A DNA stretch of 64,000 bases from Halomonas sp. GFAJ-1 (GTDB lineage: Bacteria > Pseudomonadota > Gammaproteobacteria > Pseudomonadales > Halomonadaceae). Within the stretch, counting starts at the first letter, position 1, and the number at the start of each line of letters is the position of its first letter. Below the pieces are notes generated by a model that had not been told where the DNA came from, searched no databases, and saw only the letters and a program-made list of their open reading frames with translations. Below, piece after piece: positions 46,257 to 54,817 of this stretch. The position numbers and the translations under genes were made by a program. The stretch is taken from positions 2,542,001 through 2,606,000 of the forward strand of contig CP016490.1 in the NCBI GenBank assembly GCA_002966495.1. The letters run 5' to 3'.

Positions 46257-47096
46257 ATGAATCACACGCTTACCGCATTGTTACATGAAGCGGGGCTTAG
46301 CCCCCTGGGTGCGCTTCAGCCGCTCAGCGGTGGTGATAGTGCCGCGACGTATCGGCTACAGACCCGTGAGGGGGATGTGGTGGTAAAGAACGACCACCCC
46401 GCTCGGCTAGCCGGTGAGGCCGACGGCTTAAAGGCGCTCGCTAATGCTAATAGCGGCTTGGTGTTGCCGACGGTGATTGCCCAGCAGGGTGAATGGCTGG
46501 TGATGGAGGCATTGGAAACAGTACCGCACCGCCATAGCGATGAGGCGGCACTGGGTGAGGGACTACGTAAGCTGCATGAGATGACAGGGGACGAGCACGG
46601 CTGGCCCCGCGATAACGCCTGTGGGAAAACACCCCAGCCTAATGCGCCCATGCAGGATGGCCGCGCTTTTCAGCGAGAGCGGCGTTTACTCCCCCTCATC
46701 AACGCGTGTTATTCCAACAGGCTGTTAGATAGCGGTTTACGACACCGCCTTGAATCGTTGGCCCATGGGTTAGAACGCTGGCTGCCGGATGTGTCGCCGA
46801 GTTTGGTACATGGTGATTTGTGGTCAGGCAATGTGCTGTTCACGCCCCAAGGCCCCGCGATCATTGACCCCGCCGTTTATCGACACTTCCCAGAGGTGGA
46901 TCTGGCGATGTTGACGCTGTTCGGCTCGCCCAGTTCGGCTTTCTTTGAGGCGTACTGGAACGGCAGCGCCCCCGATGATTGGCCCAGGCGAGAGGCGCTT
47001 TTTCAGCTGTATCCGCTACTGAACCATCTGCTTTTGTTTGGAGAAAGCTACCGAACCCCGGTTGAACGTGCGGTATCCCGGCTGGAAGCGTACTGA
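46257..47096 (+). CDS. Fructosamine kinase family protein
   Basis: A 279-residue member of the fructosamine/ketosamine-3-kinase family. Family members phosphorylate sugars attached to protein amines, and the fold is related to aminoglycoside phosphotransferases. The N-terminal nucleotide-binding loop contains L-S-G-G-D-S-A-A-T, the catalytic loop reads L-V-H-G-D-L-W-S-G-N, and I-I-D-P-A-V-Y provides the metal-binding Asp. The N-terminal half of the lobe appears intact. Such genes are usually housekeeping, so its place directly before pglZ is unusual. It may be a passenger or may have been recruited to defence. GC content resembles the host core. Confidence 0.88.
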   Translation: MNHTLTALLHEAGLSPLGALQPLSGGDSAATYRLQTREGDVVVKNDHPARLAGEADGLKALANANSGLVLPTVIAQQGEWLVMEALETVPHRHSDEAALGEGLRKLHEMTGDEHGWPRDNACGKTPQPNAPMQDGRAFQRERRLLPLINACYSNRLLDSGLRHRLESLAHGLERWLPDVSPSLVHGDLWSGNVLFTPQGPAIIDPAVYRHFPEVDLAMLTLFGSPSSAFFEAYWNGSAPDDWPRREALFQLYPLLNHLLLFGESYRTPVERAVSRLEAY

Positions 47097-47244
47097 GCAA
47101 GGTGTTGCCACTGGCTCGGCGCTTTTCCTACGACGCGTGATAGAATCCAGCCATTCTCTTATGTTTTATTAATGATTGATCACCCGCACAGGTGCGAAGC
47201 GCCCAATAGCTCGTCGATTTGTGCGGTACAGGCACGGAGGCTAG

Positions 47245-49875
47245 ATGCAGCTCGACCAACTCCAGCAGGGCTTACAACACGCCTTCTTCACCGACCGCCA
47301 TCGGATTGTGTTCTGGTACGACGCCCCTGGCCATTTTGCGGATTCGCTCAGCGAGCTTGCGTTAGAAGGCGTTCAAGTGATCAACATGGCGGGGGAGTCC
47401 ACCCTAGGCGTGAAGCTACGCCTGGAGCTGGAAGAGCCTGAGACGCCGACGTTGCTCTACTTTCCCACTGCCGAGCCAGCCCCAGAAGAGGACTGGCTGC
47501 TGGATATCAAGCTGTACTCTGGCCGCTTCTACGCCGACCGTGTCTCGATGATTTTCAACGAGCTGGGCCTAACCCGCCATGTACTGCGCGAGCACTTGGC
47601 GCAGCGGCAGGCGTTCTTAGCCAGTCGTAAGCGAATCGAAGCGTTGAAGCGCTTGGTTACGCTCTCACTTAGTGAAGATGAGCTGGATCTAGCGATGCTG
47701 GCCGTAGTGGTGGGGGCCACGTCCCTCGACGTCGCCACGCTGCTGTTCCATCTGGCTGAAGAAGCGGTGGCTAACGAGTTGGGTTTAGAGGCTACCCCAG
47801 CGGCGTTGGTCGAAGCGGAAAAGTACGCCCTGGTGCCTGCGCTGGTGCGCGCCCTGCAGGCCGAGGTGGGTTACCCCGCCAGTCAAGCAGAGCTTAGCGG
47901 TGACGCGCCGCTGAACTTCGGCCAGCTGATGCTGCGTTTATTGATTACCGGCTACTGCGAAAGCATTTCTGATATTCCCGACTGGGCGCGTCAGGTCGCC
48001 ATTCCCTCGGTCAATGCCCGCGCGACGTCACGGGCGCTACTCACCCGCTGGCGGGATAGCTCGCGGTTTTACCCTGCGTTCGATGTGATTTCCGGGTGGG
48101 TAGCGGATGCCCAGCGTATTGATGACAAGCTGCAGGATGTGCCGCTTGAGCAGCTCAGCCATGTAGCGACGTTTGAGGTGGTGGAGAAGCAGATCATTGT
48201 CGATCTCTGCCAGGCGATTCCCACGGCGGACGCCCCCGATCTGAAGCTATTCGACAGCATCATTGTGGTGCGCTTGGATGGCTACTGGGCATCGCGGCAT
48301 AAAAACGATGCCCGCCGCGAGCGCTATCGGCAGTTGTACGCCGCGCTTACCGCCGCTATTGCGCTGTTTAGCCTGCGTCACCAGCATGCCAAAGGCTTTC
48401 ATTACGAGAGCGTTGAGGCGCTTTATCACGCGTACCAAACCGATCTCTACCGTTTTGATACCGCCTATCGCCATTACGCGGTGGCGTCGGATGCCACCGG
48501 CGTGGAGCTGCTAAAAAACCTGGACGCCGCCGTAGAGCGCTGTTACGACGAGTGGTTCCTGGGCCAGCTCACCCGTAACTGGAGCGAGCGCGTAGAAGCC
48601 GAACAGCGGCTCACCCACTGGAAGCTGCCGAACATTCCCAGCCAGCAACACTTCTACCGCGACTGGGTGCAGCCCCAGCTAGGTGCTAGCCGCCAAAAGC
48701 GTGTGGTGGTGGTGATTAGCGATGCCTTCCGCTATGAAGCGGCGGAAGAGCTGCGTGAGCGCATTAATGCCAAGCGCTACAGCGAAGCGACGTTAAAAAG
48801 CCAGTTGGGTGTGGTGCCCAGCTACACCACCCTGGGGATGGCCTCGCTGTTACCGCACCGGGAACTCAGCTATCAGCCGGGCAGCGATACGGTGTTGGTG
48901 AACGGCCAATCTACCCAAGGCACGGCGAACCGCAGCAAGCTACTCAAAGCCGCGCTAGGCGGGGAGGCGTTAGCCGTCACCGCCGACGAGGTAAAAGGCT
49001 GGAGCCGTGAAGAGGGGCGCGAAAAGATCAAAGGCGTGCAGCTGATGTACGTGTACCACAACGTGGTAGATGCCCGTGGAGATGCCGCCAACACCGAAAG
49101 CGAGACGTTCGCATCGGTGGAAGATGCCATTGATGAACTGGATCAGCTGACCCGTAAAATTCTCATGCACCTGAACACCAGCACGGTGCTGGTCACCGCC
49201 GACCATGGTTTCCTGTTCCAGCGTAGCGCCTTGGATGCTACCGACCGCACGGCGCTGTCAGAAAAGCCAACATCGGCCTTCAAAAGCAAAAAGCGCTATG
49301 TGCTGGGTGAATCGCTGCCCGATAACCCCAGTGTGTGGCACGGCCATACCCGCGATACCGCAGGCACCACCTGTGACACCCAGTTCTGGATACCCAAAGG
49401 CGCGCACCGTTTTCATTTTGTGGGCGGGGCGCGTTTTGTACATGGGGGCATTATGCCCCAGGAAATTGTGGTGCCGGTGCTTACTGTTCAGCAGCTTCGG
49501 GGCGAGAAGGTGGAAAAGCGCACCAGTCGCAAGGTGGAAGTCATTTCACCCAAGGCATCGCTGAAGATGGTCAATAACATTCAGCGTTTTGAGCTGCTGC
49601 AAACCGAAGCGGTCAGCGAGCGCCTCCGCCCAGTCACGCTGTCGGTGGCGATTTACGCGGGCAGCGAGGTGGTTTCCAGTGAAGAGGTCGTGACCTTCGA
49701 TAGCGCAAGCGACAATATGACCGAGCGCATGAAGTCGGTGCGCCTCTCGCTATCAGGCACGTCATTCGACCGCAAGAATGACTACTTCCTGGTGTTGCGG
49801 GATAAAGACCTAGGCACCGAACGGGAGCGCTACCGGGTAGTAATTGATCTCGCGTTTACAGACGATTTTTTCTAG
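47245..49875 (+). CDS. pglZ: PglZ, BREX alkaline-phosphatase-superfamily protein
   Basis: An 876-residue type 1 BREX PglZ. The PglZ/alkaline phosphatase core starts at V-V-V-V-I-S-D-A-F-R-Y-E near residue 487 and includes the T-A-D-H-G-F metal site near residue 651. A purified PglZ is reported to bind metal and show phosphodiesterase activity. The ATG is preceded by CACGGAGGCTAG. The leader and first 75 codons have a decayed duplicate at 38365-38650. brxL follows after 72 bp. Confidence 0.95.
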   Translation: MQLDQLQQGLQHAFFTDRHRIVFWYDAPGHFADSLSELALEGVQVINMAGESTLGVKLRLELEEPETPTLLYFPTAEPAPEEDWLLDIKLYSGRFYADRVSMIFNELGLTRHVLREHLAQRQAFLASRKRIEALKRLVTLSLSEDELDLAMLAVVVGATSLDVATLLFHLAEEAVANELGLEATPAALVEAEKYALVPALVRALQAEVGYPASQAELSGDAPLNFGQLMLRLLITGYCESISDIPDWARQVAIPSVNARATSRALLTRWRDSSRFYPAFDVISGWVADAQRIDDKLQDVPLEQLSHVATFEVVEKQIIVDLCQAIPTADAPDLKLFDSIIVVRLDGYWASRHKNDARRERYRQLYAALTAAIALFSLRHQHAKGFHYESVEALYHAYQTDLYRFDTAYRHYAVASDATGVELLKNLDAAVERCYDEWFLGQLTRNWSERVEAEQRLTHWKLPNIPSQQHFYRDWVQPQLGASRQKRVVVVISDAFRYEAAEELRERINAKRYSEATLKSQLGVVPSYTTLGMASLLPHRELSYQPGSDTVLVNGQSTQGTANRSKLLKAALGGEALAVTADEVKGWSREEGREKIKGVQLMYVYHNVVDARGDAANTESETFASVEDAIDELDQLTRKILMHLNTSTVLVTADHGFLFQRSALDATDRTALSEKPTSAFKSKKRYVLGESLPDNPSVWHGHTRDTAGTTCDTQFWIPKGAHRFHFVGGARFVHGGIMPQEIVVPVLTVQQLRGEKVEKRTSRKVEVISPKASLKMVNNIQRFELLQTEAVSERLRPVTLSVAIYAGSEVVSSEEVVTFDSASDNMTERMKSVRLSLSGTSFDRKNDYFLVLRDKDLGTERERYRVVIDLAFTDDFF

Positions 49876-49947
49876 GCCAGTCATCAGCGGGAACGCTTTT
49901 ATGTTTGTGCATTGTGCTTTTAACGTCGTTCAGGAGTGACCGCCCAC

Positions 49948-52020
49948 ATGGATTTTGATTCAACTTCCGCCACGCAAGTGACTGACGCCCTCCAGGATGC
50001 CGATCTGGATACGCTGCTCAACACGCACTTTGCGGGCCGCGTGGTGCGTAAGGATCTCACTCAACGCGTGAAAGAGGGCGCAAACGTGCCTGTTTACGTG
50101 CTGGAGTACCTGTTGGGTATGTACTGCGCCTCAGACGATGCGGAGGTGATCGCTACGGGATTGGAAAACGTTAAAGCGATTCTGACGGATAACTACGTTC
50201 GCCCGGATGAAGCGGAGAAAGTGAAATCCATCGTGCGCGAGCGCGGCAGCTTCAAGGTGATTGATCGTGTCACGGTGCGCCTGAACGAGAAAAAAGACCG
50301 CTATGAAGCGGCGTTCAGTAACTTAGGCATCAAAGATGCCGAGATCTCCGCAGGCATTGTTAAAGAGCACGAGAAACTGCTGGTAGGCGGTATTTGGGTG
50401 ATTGCCACGCTCAGCTATTTTCATGAAGAGGGTCAGTCATCGTCACCGTTTGGCGTCAGCCTGCTCAAGCCAATTCAGATGCCCCACATGAATATGGACG
50501 AGCTGTTTGAAGGGCGGCGTGGCTTTACCAATACCCAGTGGCGAGAGGTGCTGATTCGCTCGATTGGCATGGAGCCTGCCGAGCTAGATGAGAGCGTACA
50601 GTGGCACCTGCTGGCCCGGATGATTCCGTTTGTTGAGAACAACTACAACGTCTGCGAGCTAGGGCCACGGGGCACAGGCAAAAGTCATATCTATAAAGAG
50701 TGCTCACCCAACAGCATTTTGGTCTCTGGCGGGCAAACCACGGTGGCCAACCTGTTCTACAACATGAGCTCGCGTCGCATTGGCCTGGTAGGCATGTGGG
50801 ATTTGGTGGCCTTCGATGAAGTGGCCGGTATCTCGTTCAAGGATAAGGATGGGGTGCAGATCATGAAGGATTACATGGCCTCTGGTTCTTTTGCCCGTGG
50901 GCGCGAACAGATGGAAGCCTCAGCCTCGATGGTGTTTGTGGGCAACATCAACCAAAGCGTGGAGTCGCTGGTAAAAACCAGCCACCTATTGACACCATTC
51001 CCCGATGCCATGATTGATGCCGCCTTCTTTGATCGCTTCCATGCCTATATTCCCGGCTGGGAAATCCCCAAGATGCGGCCCTCGTTTTTTACTCAGCGCT
51101 ATGGGTTTATTGTTGATTACCTCGCTGAATTCTTCCGTGAGATGCGCAAACGCAACTTCGCCGATGCTATTGATCGCTACTTCTCGTTGGGTGACAACCT
51201 CAACCAACGTGACGTGATTGCGGTGCGTAAAACCGTGTCGGGCCTGCTGAAACTGATGTTCCCCCATGGGGAATACATGAAAGACGATGTACGCGATTGC
51301 CTGGAATACGCCATGCAGGTACGCCGCCGCGTGAAGGAGCAGCTGAAAAAGATTGGTGGCATGGAGTTTTACGATGTTCATTTCAGCTACATCGACAAAG
51401 AGACCTTGGAAGAGCACTTTGTGTCTGTGAAAGAGCAGGGCGGTGGCGGCCTGATTCCAGAAGGCCAGGGCAAGCCAGGCGTGGTGCATACCATTGGCCT
51501 CAGCGATAAAGGCATGCCGGGGGTTTACCGCATCGAAATGCAGGTCACGGCGGGCAGCGGCAAGCTGGCCATGTCAGGGCTCTGGAACTCCACCGCCGCC
51601 AAAGAGCAGGTCAAAATGGCCTTTGATTACTTCAAGGCCAACGCCAGCCGCATTAGCGGTGCCCGTAAGGTGCTAGAGCACGACTTTCACCTCCATGTGG
51701 TCGATCTGCAAAATAGCGGCGTTTTGCGTGACCTTTCGCTCGCCAGCTTGGTCGCGTTCTCTTCAGGCCTGGTAGGTAAACCTACTCAGAGCCAAATGGT
51801 CGTGCTGGGTGATATGAGCCTGGGAGGCAGCCTAAAGCCCGTCGCAAGCCTAGCGGAATGCCTGCAGGTTGCTTTTGATGCCGGTGGCAAGCGCGTCACC
51901 CTGCCCATGAGCAGCGCCATAGATATTCCCACCATCCCCGGAGAGCTGTTCACCAAGTTCCAAACTAGCTTCTATGCCGAACCGATTGATGCAGTGGTCA
52001 AAGCGCTTGGGGTGGGTTAA
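49948..52020 (+). CDS. brxL: BrxL, AAA+ ATPase with Lon-like C-terminal domain
   Basis: The last core gene of type 1 BREX, about 690 residues. An N-terminal DUF4357-like region is followed by an AAA+ ATPase with the P-loop G-P-R-G-T-G-K-S near residue 236 and a Walker B V-A-F-D-E-V-A. The C-terminal domain resembles the Lon protease domain (G-D-M-S-L-G-G-S-L-K-P-V) but lacks the usual G-P-S-A-G serine motif. BrxL forms rings that load onto DNA and is needed for exclusion. I choose the ATG at 49948, because CAGGAG lies twelve bases upstream of it and touches the alternative GTG at 49936. Confidence 0.94.
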   Translation: MDFDSTSATQVTDALQDADLDTLLNTHFAGRVVRKDLTQRVKEGANVPVYVLEYLLGMYCASDDAEVIATGLENVKAILTDNYVRPDEAEKVKSIVRERGSFKVIDRVTVRLNEKKDRYEAAFSNLGIKDAEISAGIVKEHEKLLVGGIWVIATLSYFHEEGQSSSPFGVSLLKPIQMPHMNMDELFEGRRGFTNTQWREVLIRSIGMEPAELDESVQWHLLARMIPFVENNYNVCELGPRGTGKSHIYKECSPNSILVSGGQTTVANLFYNMSSRRIGLVGMWDLVAFDEVAGISFKDKDGVQIMKDYMASGSFARGREQMEASASMVFVGNINQSVESLVKTSHLLTPFPDAMIDAAFFDRFHAYIPGWEIPKMRPSFFTQRYGFIVDYLAEFFREMRKRNFADAIDRYFSLGDNLNQRDVIAVRKTVSGLLKLMFPHGEYMKDDVRDCLEYAMQVRRRVKEQLKKIGGMEFYDVHFSYIDKETLEEHFVSVKEQGGGGLIPEGQGKPGVVHTIGLSDKGMPGVYRIEMQVTAGSGKLAMSGLWNSTAAKEQVKMAFDYFKANASRISGARKVLEHDFHLHVVDLQNSGVLRDLSLASLVAFSSGLVGKPTQSQMVVLGDMSLGGSLKPVASLAECLQVAFDAGGKRVTLPMSSAIDIPTIPGELFTKFQTSFYAEPIDAVVKALGVG

Positions 52021-52082
52021 GGTTAATGAGTCTATTGCGATGATGCATTCATGCTCTCGCACGCATTACAGGAGGCACTTAG

Positions 52083-52265
52083 ATGGAAAAATCTAATGAG
52101 CTCAGTGATGTAAAAGCAAACGGCGACCCTCTGCAGCGGCTTAAGGGCTCGGTTGGCAAATATGAGAAGCCATTTGAGCCTGTAGGCATTGAGGACTGGG
52201 AGGCTATGCAGATGGAAGAGCCTATTCCAGCCACCCGCACAGGTGATGAGCATCCGCCGAGATAG
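52083..52265 (+). CDS. Small acidic protein following brxL
   Basis: A 60-residue acidic protein with no recognisable domain. A near-perfect Shine-Dalgarno (AGGAGG) sits seven to eight bases before the ATG, and the gene starts 62 bp after brxL, so it is probably expressed with the BREX operon. The middle contains P-L-Q-R-L-K-G-S-V-G-K-Y. Candidates are a small BREX regulator or an unrelated passenger. Confidence 0.6.
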   Translation: MEKSNELSDVKANGDPLQRLKGSVGKYEKPFEPVGIEDWEAMQMEEPIPATRTGDEHPPR

Positions 52266-52323
52266 ACACGCATTGCACATGCCATGTTAGTGAGCACATG
52301 GTCGGTAGGCGAGGAGCATAGCC

Positions 52324-52647
52324 ATGAAAGTGACTGAAAAAGTAGAAGTCGAAGCCGTCACCGATGTGGTGTGCGATGTATGCCTAACCACGACACGGGT
52401 AGCAGACGACAACCTTGAGTACGCCACCCTCAAAGCCCATTGGGGCTATGGCGCTCAACATGACGGCGAGCGTTATGAAGTTCACCTGTGCGAAAGCTGT
52501 TTTTTCAGCACGTTGGCTTACTTCAAACAAGAACGCCGTGTGCAAAATTTGTTCAGCGAAGATAGCGACAGAGAGCAGGCCTTCAATACAGATGACCGCC
52601 TGGGGCTAGTGGCGACGGATGACTATTTTGGTGATCATAAATCTTGA
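52324..52647 (+). CDS. Small putative zinc-binding protein (CxxC...CxxC)
   Basis: A 107-residue protein. C-D-V-C near residue 17 and C-E-S-C near residue 58 form a plausible zinc knuckle, with a strand-rich region between them (H-W-G-Y-G). GAGGAG precedes the ATG. It is the last gene before the cassette array, 58 bp after the small acidic gene, and may end the BREX operon. I recognise the zinc motif but cannot assign a function. Confidence 0.7.
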   Translation: MKVTEKVEVEAVTDVVCDVCLTTTRVADDNLEYATLKAHWGYGAQHDGERYEVHLCESCFFSTLAYFKQERRVQNLFSEDSDREQAFNTDDRLGLVATDDYFGDHKS

Positions 52648-52919
52648 TAAGTGGTTTTGCTTCGCCTTTGGACTGAGTACAGAGGGCTGCTTAAGGCAGA
52701 TTTCGACCCTGAGCGGACGTTCCCGAAACTATATATTTGCGGAGCCCTAAGCTCACAATGCGCGTTTTTCAGGTGCCGGCTGTAATATGAGTGCTCATAT
52801 TTCTGGAGTATAATACTGTAAGTTTAGGTAAAAATGGTTTATGAAAAGGTGTTCTATGTTTATACGCAATTTTGAGAGAATGGTGATAATATTAACACGC
52901 ATTCGCATGAATAAAATTG
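52648..52919. other. Junction region between the BREX locus and the cassette array
   Basis: An AT-rich stretch without a gene, ending in GTTAGGC at 52919, which is the left border of the first cassette. I see no paired attC structure upstream of that GTT, so it may be an attI relic or a secondary recombination site. Confidence 0.45.
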
Positions 52920-52929
52920 TTAGGCGCAC

Positions 52930-53481
52930 ATGAAATTTAGCGATCTTCTCGGCCAAGGGTACGACGAAAGAACCGAAATCATATATGCCAATCCAATTCG
53001 TGTTTATCTTCCGGAAACTCCGCTCAAGGTAATTGAGCAGGTCTACTGTCACCACGGCAGAAAAGACGAGTTTCAGAGACAGTACGGAGAGCTTAATCTA
53101 TCTGCCATAGCTTGGACCTCTATCACGTTGCCTGCCTCAGAAATAATTAAGGCTACTATCTACGAAGGTTTTATGCGTTGGTTCCGAAATGTTGAGTCCC
53201 GTACCTTGGAGTTTGCAGAGCGTGGCTGGCAGTGCATCGATAAGCGGAAAGACGTAATTTCGCATTGGTCAAGGTATCAAACATGGTCGCGTCCACCTGT
53301 GTTCATCCAAGGGCTTACGCCGGGAGTTATCGGGGGACTGCACCTGATGGAAGGCCATACTAGAGTTGGCCTGCTAAGGGGCTTGGTAAAAGACGGAGTG
53401 CTTAGTCCGTTATCAAGGCATAAAGTCTTTGTTGGGCGTGTAGATGCGCCTAACAAAAAATTGCATCAGACAAGCCGCTGA
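52930..53481 (+). CDS. Cassette-encoded hypothetical protein
   Basis: A 183-residue protein, first gene of the cassette array. The ATG lies ten bases after the cassette border, as is usual for cassettes. A segment G-L-H-L-M-E-G-H-T-R-V-G resembles the E-G-H-x-R turn of ParB/sulfiredoxin-like folds, but the match is short and I do not assign a function. The last codons (N-K-K-L-H-Q-T-S-R) run into the attC site, a common property of cassette proteins, and the stop codon lies within it. Confidence 0.75.
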   Translation: MKFSDLLGQGYDERTEIIYANPIRVYLPETPLKVIEQVYCHHGRKDEFQRQYGELNLSAIAWTSITLPASEIIKATIYEGFMRWFRNVESRTLEFAERGWQCIDKRKDVISHWSRYQTWSRPPVFIQGLTPGVIGGLHLMEGHTRVGLLRGLVKDGVLSPLSRHKVFVGRVDAPNKKLHQTSR

Positions 53482-53495
53482 ATGCGGCGTTATAC
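53446..53495 (+). repeat. attC site 1
   Basis: The R-double-prime box GCCTAAC and the R-prime box GTTATAC bracket a stem: TGCATCAG pairs with CTGAATGC, leaving one A extrahelical. GCGCCTAAC is the exact complement of GTTAGGCGC at the cassette start (52919), as expected for one cassette. Confidence 0.8.
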
Positions 53496-53510
53496 GTTTC
53501 TGGAGATACA

Positions 53511-53756
53511 ATGAGAGTTCTGGCTATCATTTCAAATGTTTTCTTGCTTATAGTGGTAGTACTACTCATCGTGGATAGTGGATGGCCATATGAATTAATT
53601 TATCAGTTAATGTTGCTTGTATTCTTTGCGGCCCCAATAATCAGTATTTTTGCTCTTGTTCAGTCAAATCTTGCTAAATCAGAAAGTTGGCTGGGCCTAT
53701 TTATGCAACGGAAAAAGTTAGAAGAAAAAGAAAAGTTACGAAATTTACAAAAATAG
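53511..53756 (+). CDS. Cassette-encoded small membrane protein
   Basis: An 81-residue protein with two hydrophobic helices (about residues 3-24 and 30-50) and a highly charged Lys/Glu tail. TGGAG sits seven bases before the ATG, and the gene starts 21 bp after the cassette border. Small two-helix proteins of this kind are common in integron cassettes, and some act as toxins or immunity factors. Nothing here decides the role. Confidence 0.7.
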   Translation: MRVLAIISNVFLLIVVVLLIVDSGWPYELIYQLMLLVFFAAPIISIFALVQSNLAKSESWLGLFMQRKKLEEKEKLRNLQK

Positions 53757-53768
53757 ATAAATAAAACT

Positions 53769-53828
53769 GTATAACAATCGTAAGCAGTTCAGCCCTGCAG
53801 GCTCTGACGTCGCTTATCTCCGTTGCTG
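53769..53828 (+). repeat. attC site 2
   Basis: GTATAAC opens the site and complements GTTATAC at the start of the same cassette. TAAGC and GCTTA pair at equal 5-base distances from the AAC and GTT boxes, the typical layout. The end box is GTTGCTG, a departure from the GTTRRRY consensus. Confidence 0.75.
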
Positions 53829-53874
53829 TTGTAAGCATTACCAGAGAGCAAAACATCAATCAACGTCCCTCAAA

Positions 53875-54652
53875 GACCGCTTCTGGCCGAGTAACGACGG
53901 CCCGAAATAGGCCGTCGTTCAGCCTCATCAAACTTCAGTCTGTTCTGCCATTTCTAACGCGTCATCTACCTCTATCCCTAGATACCTGACAGTGCTTTCC
54001 AGCTTCGTGTGACCCAGGAGCAGTTGCACTGCCCTTAGGTTTTTCGTGCGACGGTATATCAACGACGCTTTAGTGCGGCGCATCGTGTGCGTGCCATACA
54101 CTGACGCATCTAAACCTATTTCGGTGACCCATGCTTTCACGATACGGGCATATTGGCGTGTTGAAAGATGCTTTGCGCTATTGATGCGGCTGGGAAACAA
54201 GAAGTCTTCGTTTCTAAGTTGAGCAAGCTGTATCCAGTCCATGATAGCAATACGCGTTTGCTCGGTTATTTCGAACTGGACAGGTCGATGCGTTTTTTGC
54301 TGCATCACGATGGCTCGTGGGGATATGCACGCACCATGGGCTATATCCCGGACTCGTAAATTGACAAGGTCGCAGCCCCGTAATTTGCTATCAATGGCTA
54401 AATTGAAGAGGGCAAGGTCTCTCGTCTTTTTGGCAAGCTGTAGGCGCACACGTATAGCCCAAATATCTCGAAGGCGCAGAGGCGACTTCTGACCAACTAA
54501 CTTGCCTTTATTCCAAGGTGTAGGTGTACAGGAGATTTCAGTCACAACGTTCATGGCATGTTCCTCCATCAGGTGGAGGTCAAAGAATGGCTCAATTCAT
54601 GCTCGTCATGTGCTAAGGATAATTTACAATCGGTGCTCGACCCAAAGCGGTT
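53875..54652 (-). mobile_element. Tyrosine recombinase unit A with imperfect inverted ends
   Basis: The left end reads GACCGCTTCTGGCCGAG (53875-53891). The right end, read inward, is AACCGCTTTGGGTCGAG (54636-54652), so the unit has imperfect 17-bp inverted repeats. Inside are a hairpin (AACGACGGCC...GGCCGTCGTT, 53893-53919) and one recombinase gene. Unit B at 56646 has the same layout and nearly the same sequence. The unit separates attC site 2 from the next cassette remnant. Confidence 0.65.
53928..54554 (-). CDS. Minimal tyrosine recombinase, copy A
   Basis: A 208-residue protein that is essentially only the catalytic domain of a tyrosine recombinase; no N-terminal core-binding domain is present. 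All catalytic residues can be found: R59 (L-R-G-C-D), K87 (Q-Q-K-T-H), H156 and R159 (H-T-M-R), H182 (L-G-H-T) and the nucleophile Y191 (T-V-R-Y-L). I start at the ATG at 54554, because GGAGG lies eight bases upstream. It lacks the extra patch that marks integron integrases. It runs against the direction of the cassettes and is nearly identical to copy B. Confidence 0.88.
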   Translation of the reverse strand: MNVVTEISCTPTPWNKGKLVGQKSPLRLRDIWAIRVRLQLAKKTRDLALFNLAIDSKLRGCDLVNLRVRDIAHGACISPRAIVMQQKTHRPVQFEITEQTRIAIMDWIQLAQLRNEDFLFPSRINSAKHLSTRQYARIVKAWVTEIGLDASVYGTHTMRRTKASLIYRRTKNLRAVQLLLGHTKLESTVRYLGIEVDDALEMAEQTEV

Positions 54653-54750
54653 ATTCCAGGAAACGCAGCAGACGCGCGATTTTTGGAGATACAACCTAAT
54701 GGAAATTGATGATTTTGAATATTATAGACTTTTACAGGCTGCATTTGCCG

Positions 54751-54810
54751 GATAAACGTGCCGGAACGTTTTTTCAATCATAAGATGGGAAGTCTAATAC
54801 ACTGTTAGGC
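54751..54810 (+). repeat. Possible attC site 3
   Basis: GATAAAC and GTTAGGC bracket 60 bp, with AACGTG and CACTGTT roughly complementary at the base, but the inner stem is weak. A short open frame ends within it, apparently the remains of a cassette gene cut by unit A. The GTTAGGC box is the well-supported start of the next cassette. Confidence 0.45.
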
Positions 54811-54817
54811 GTTTAAA

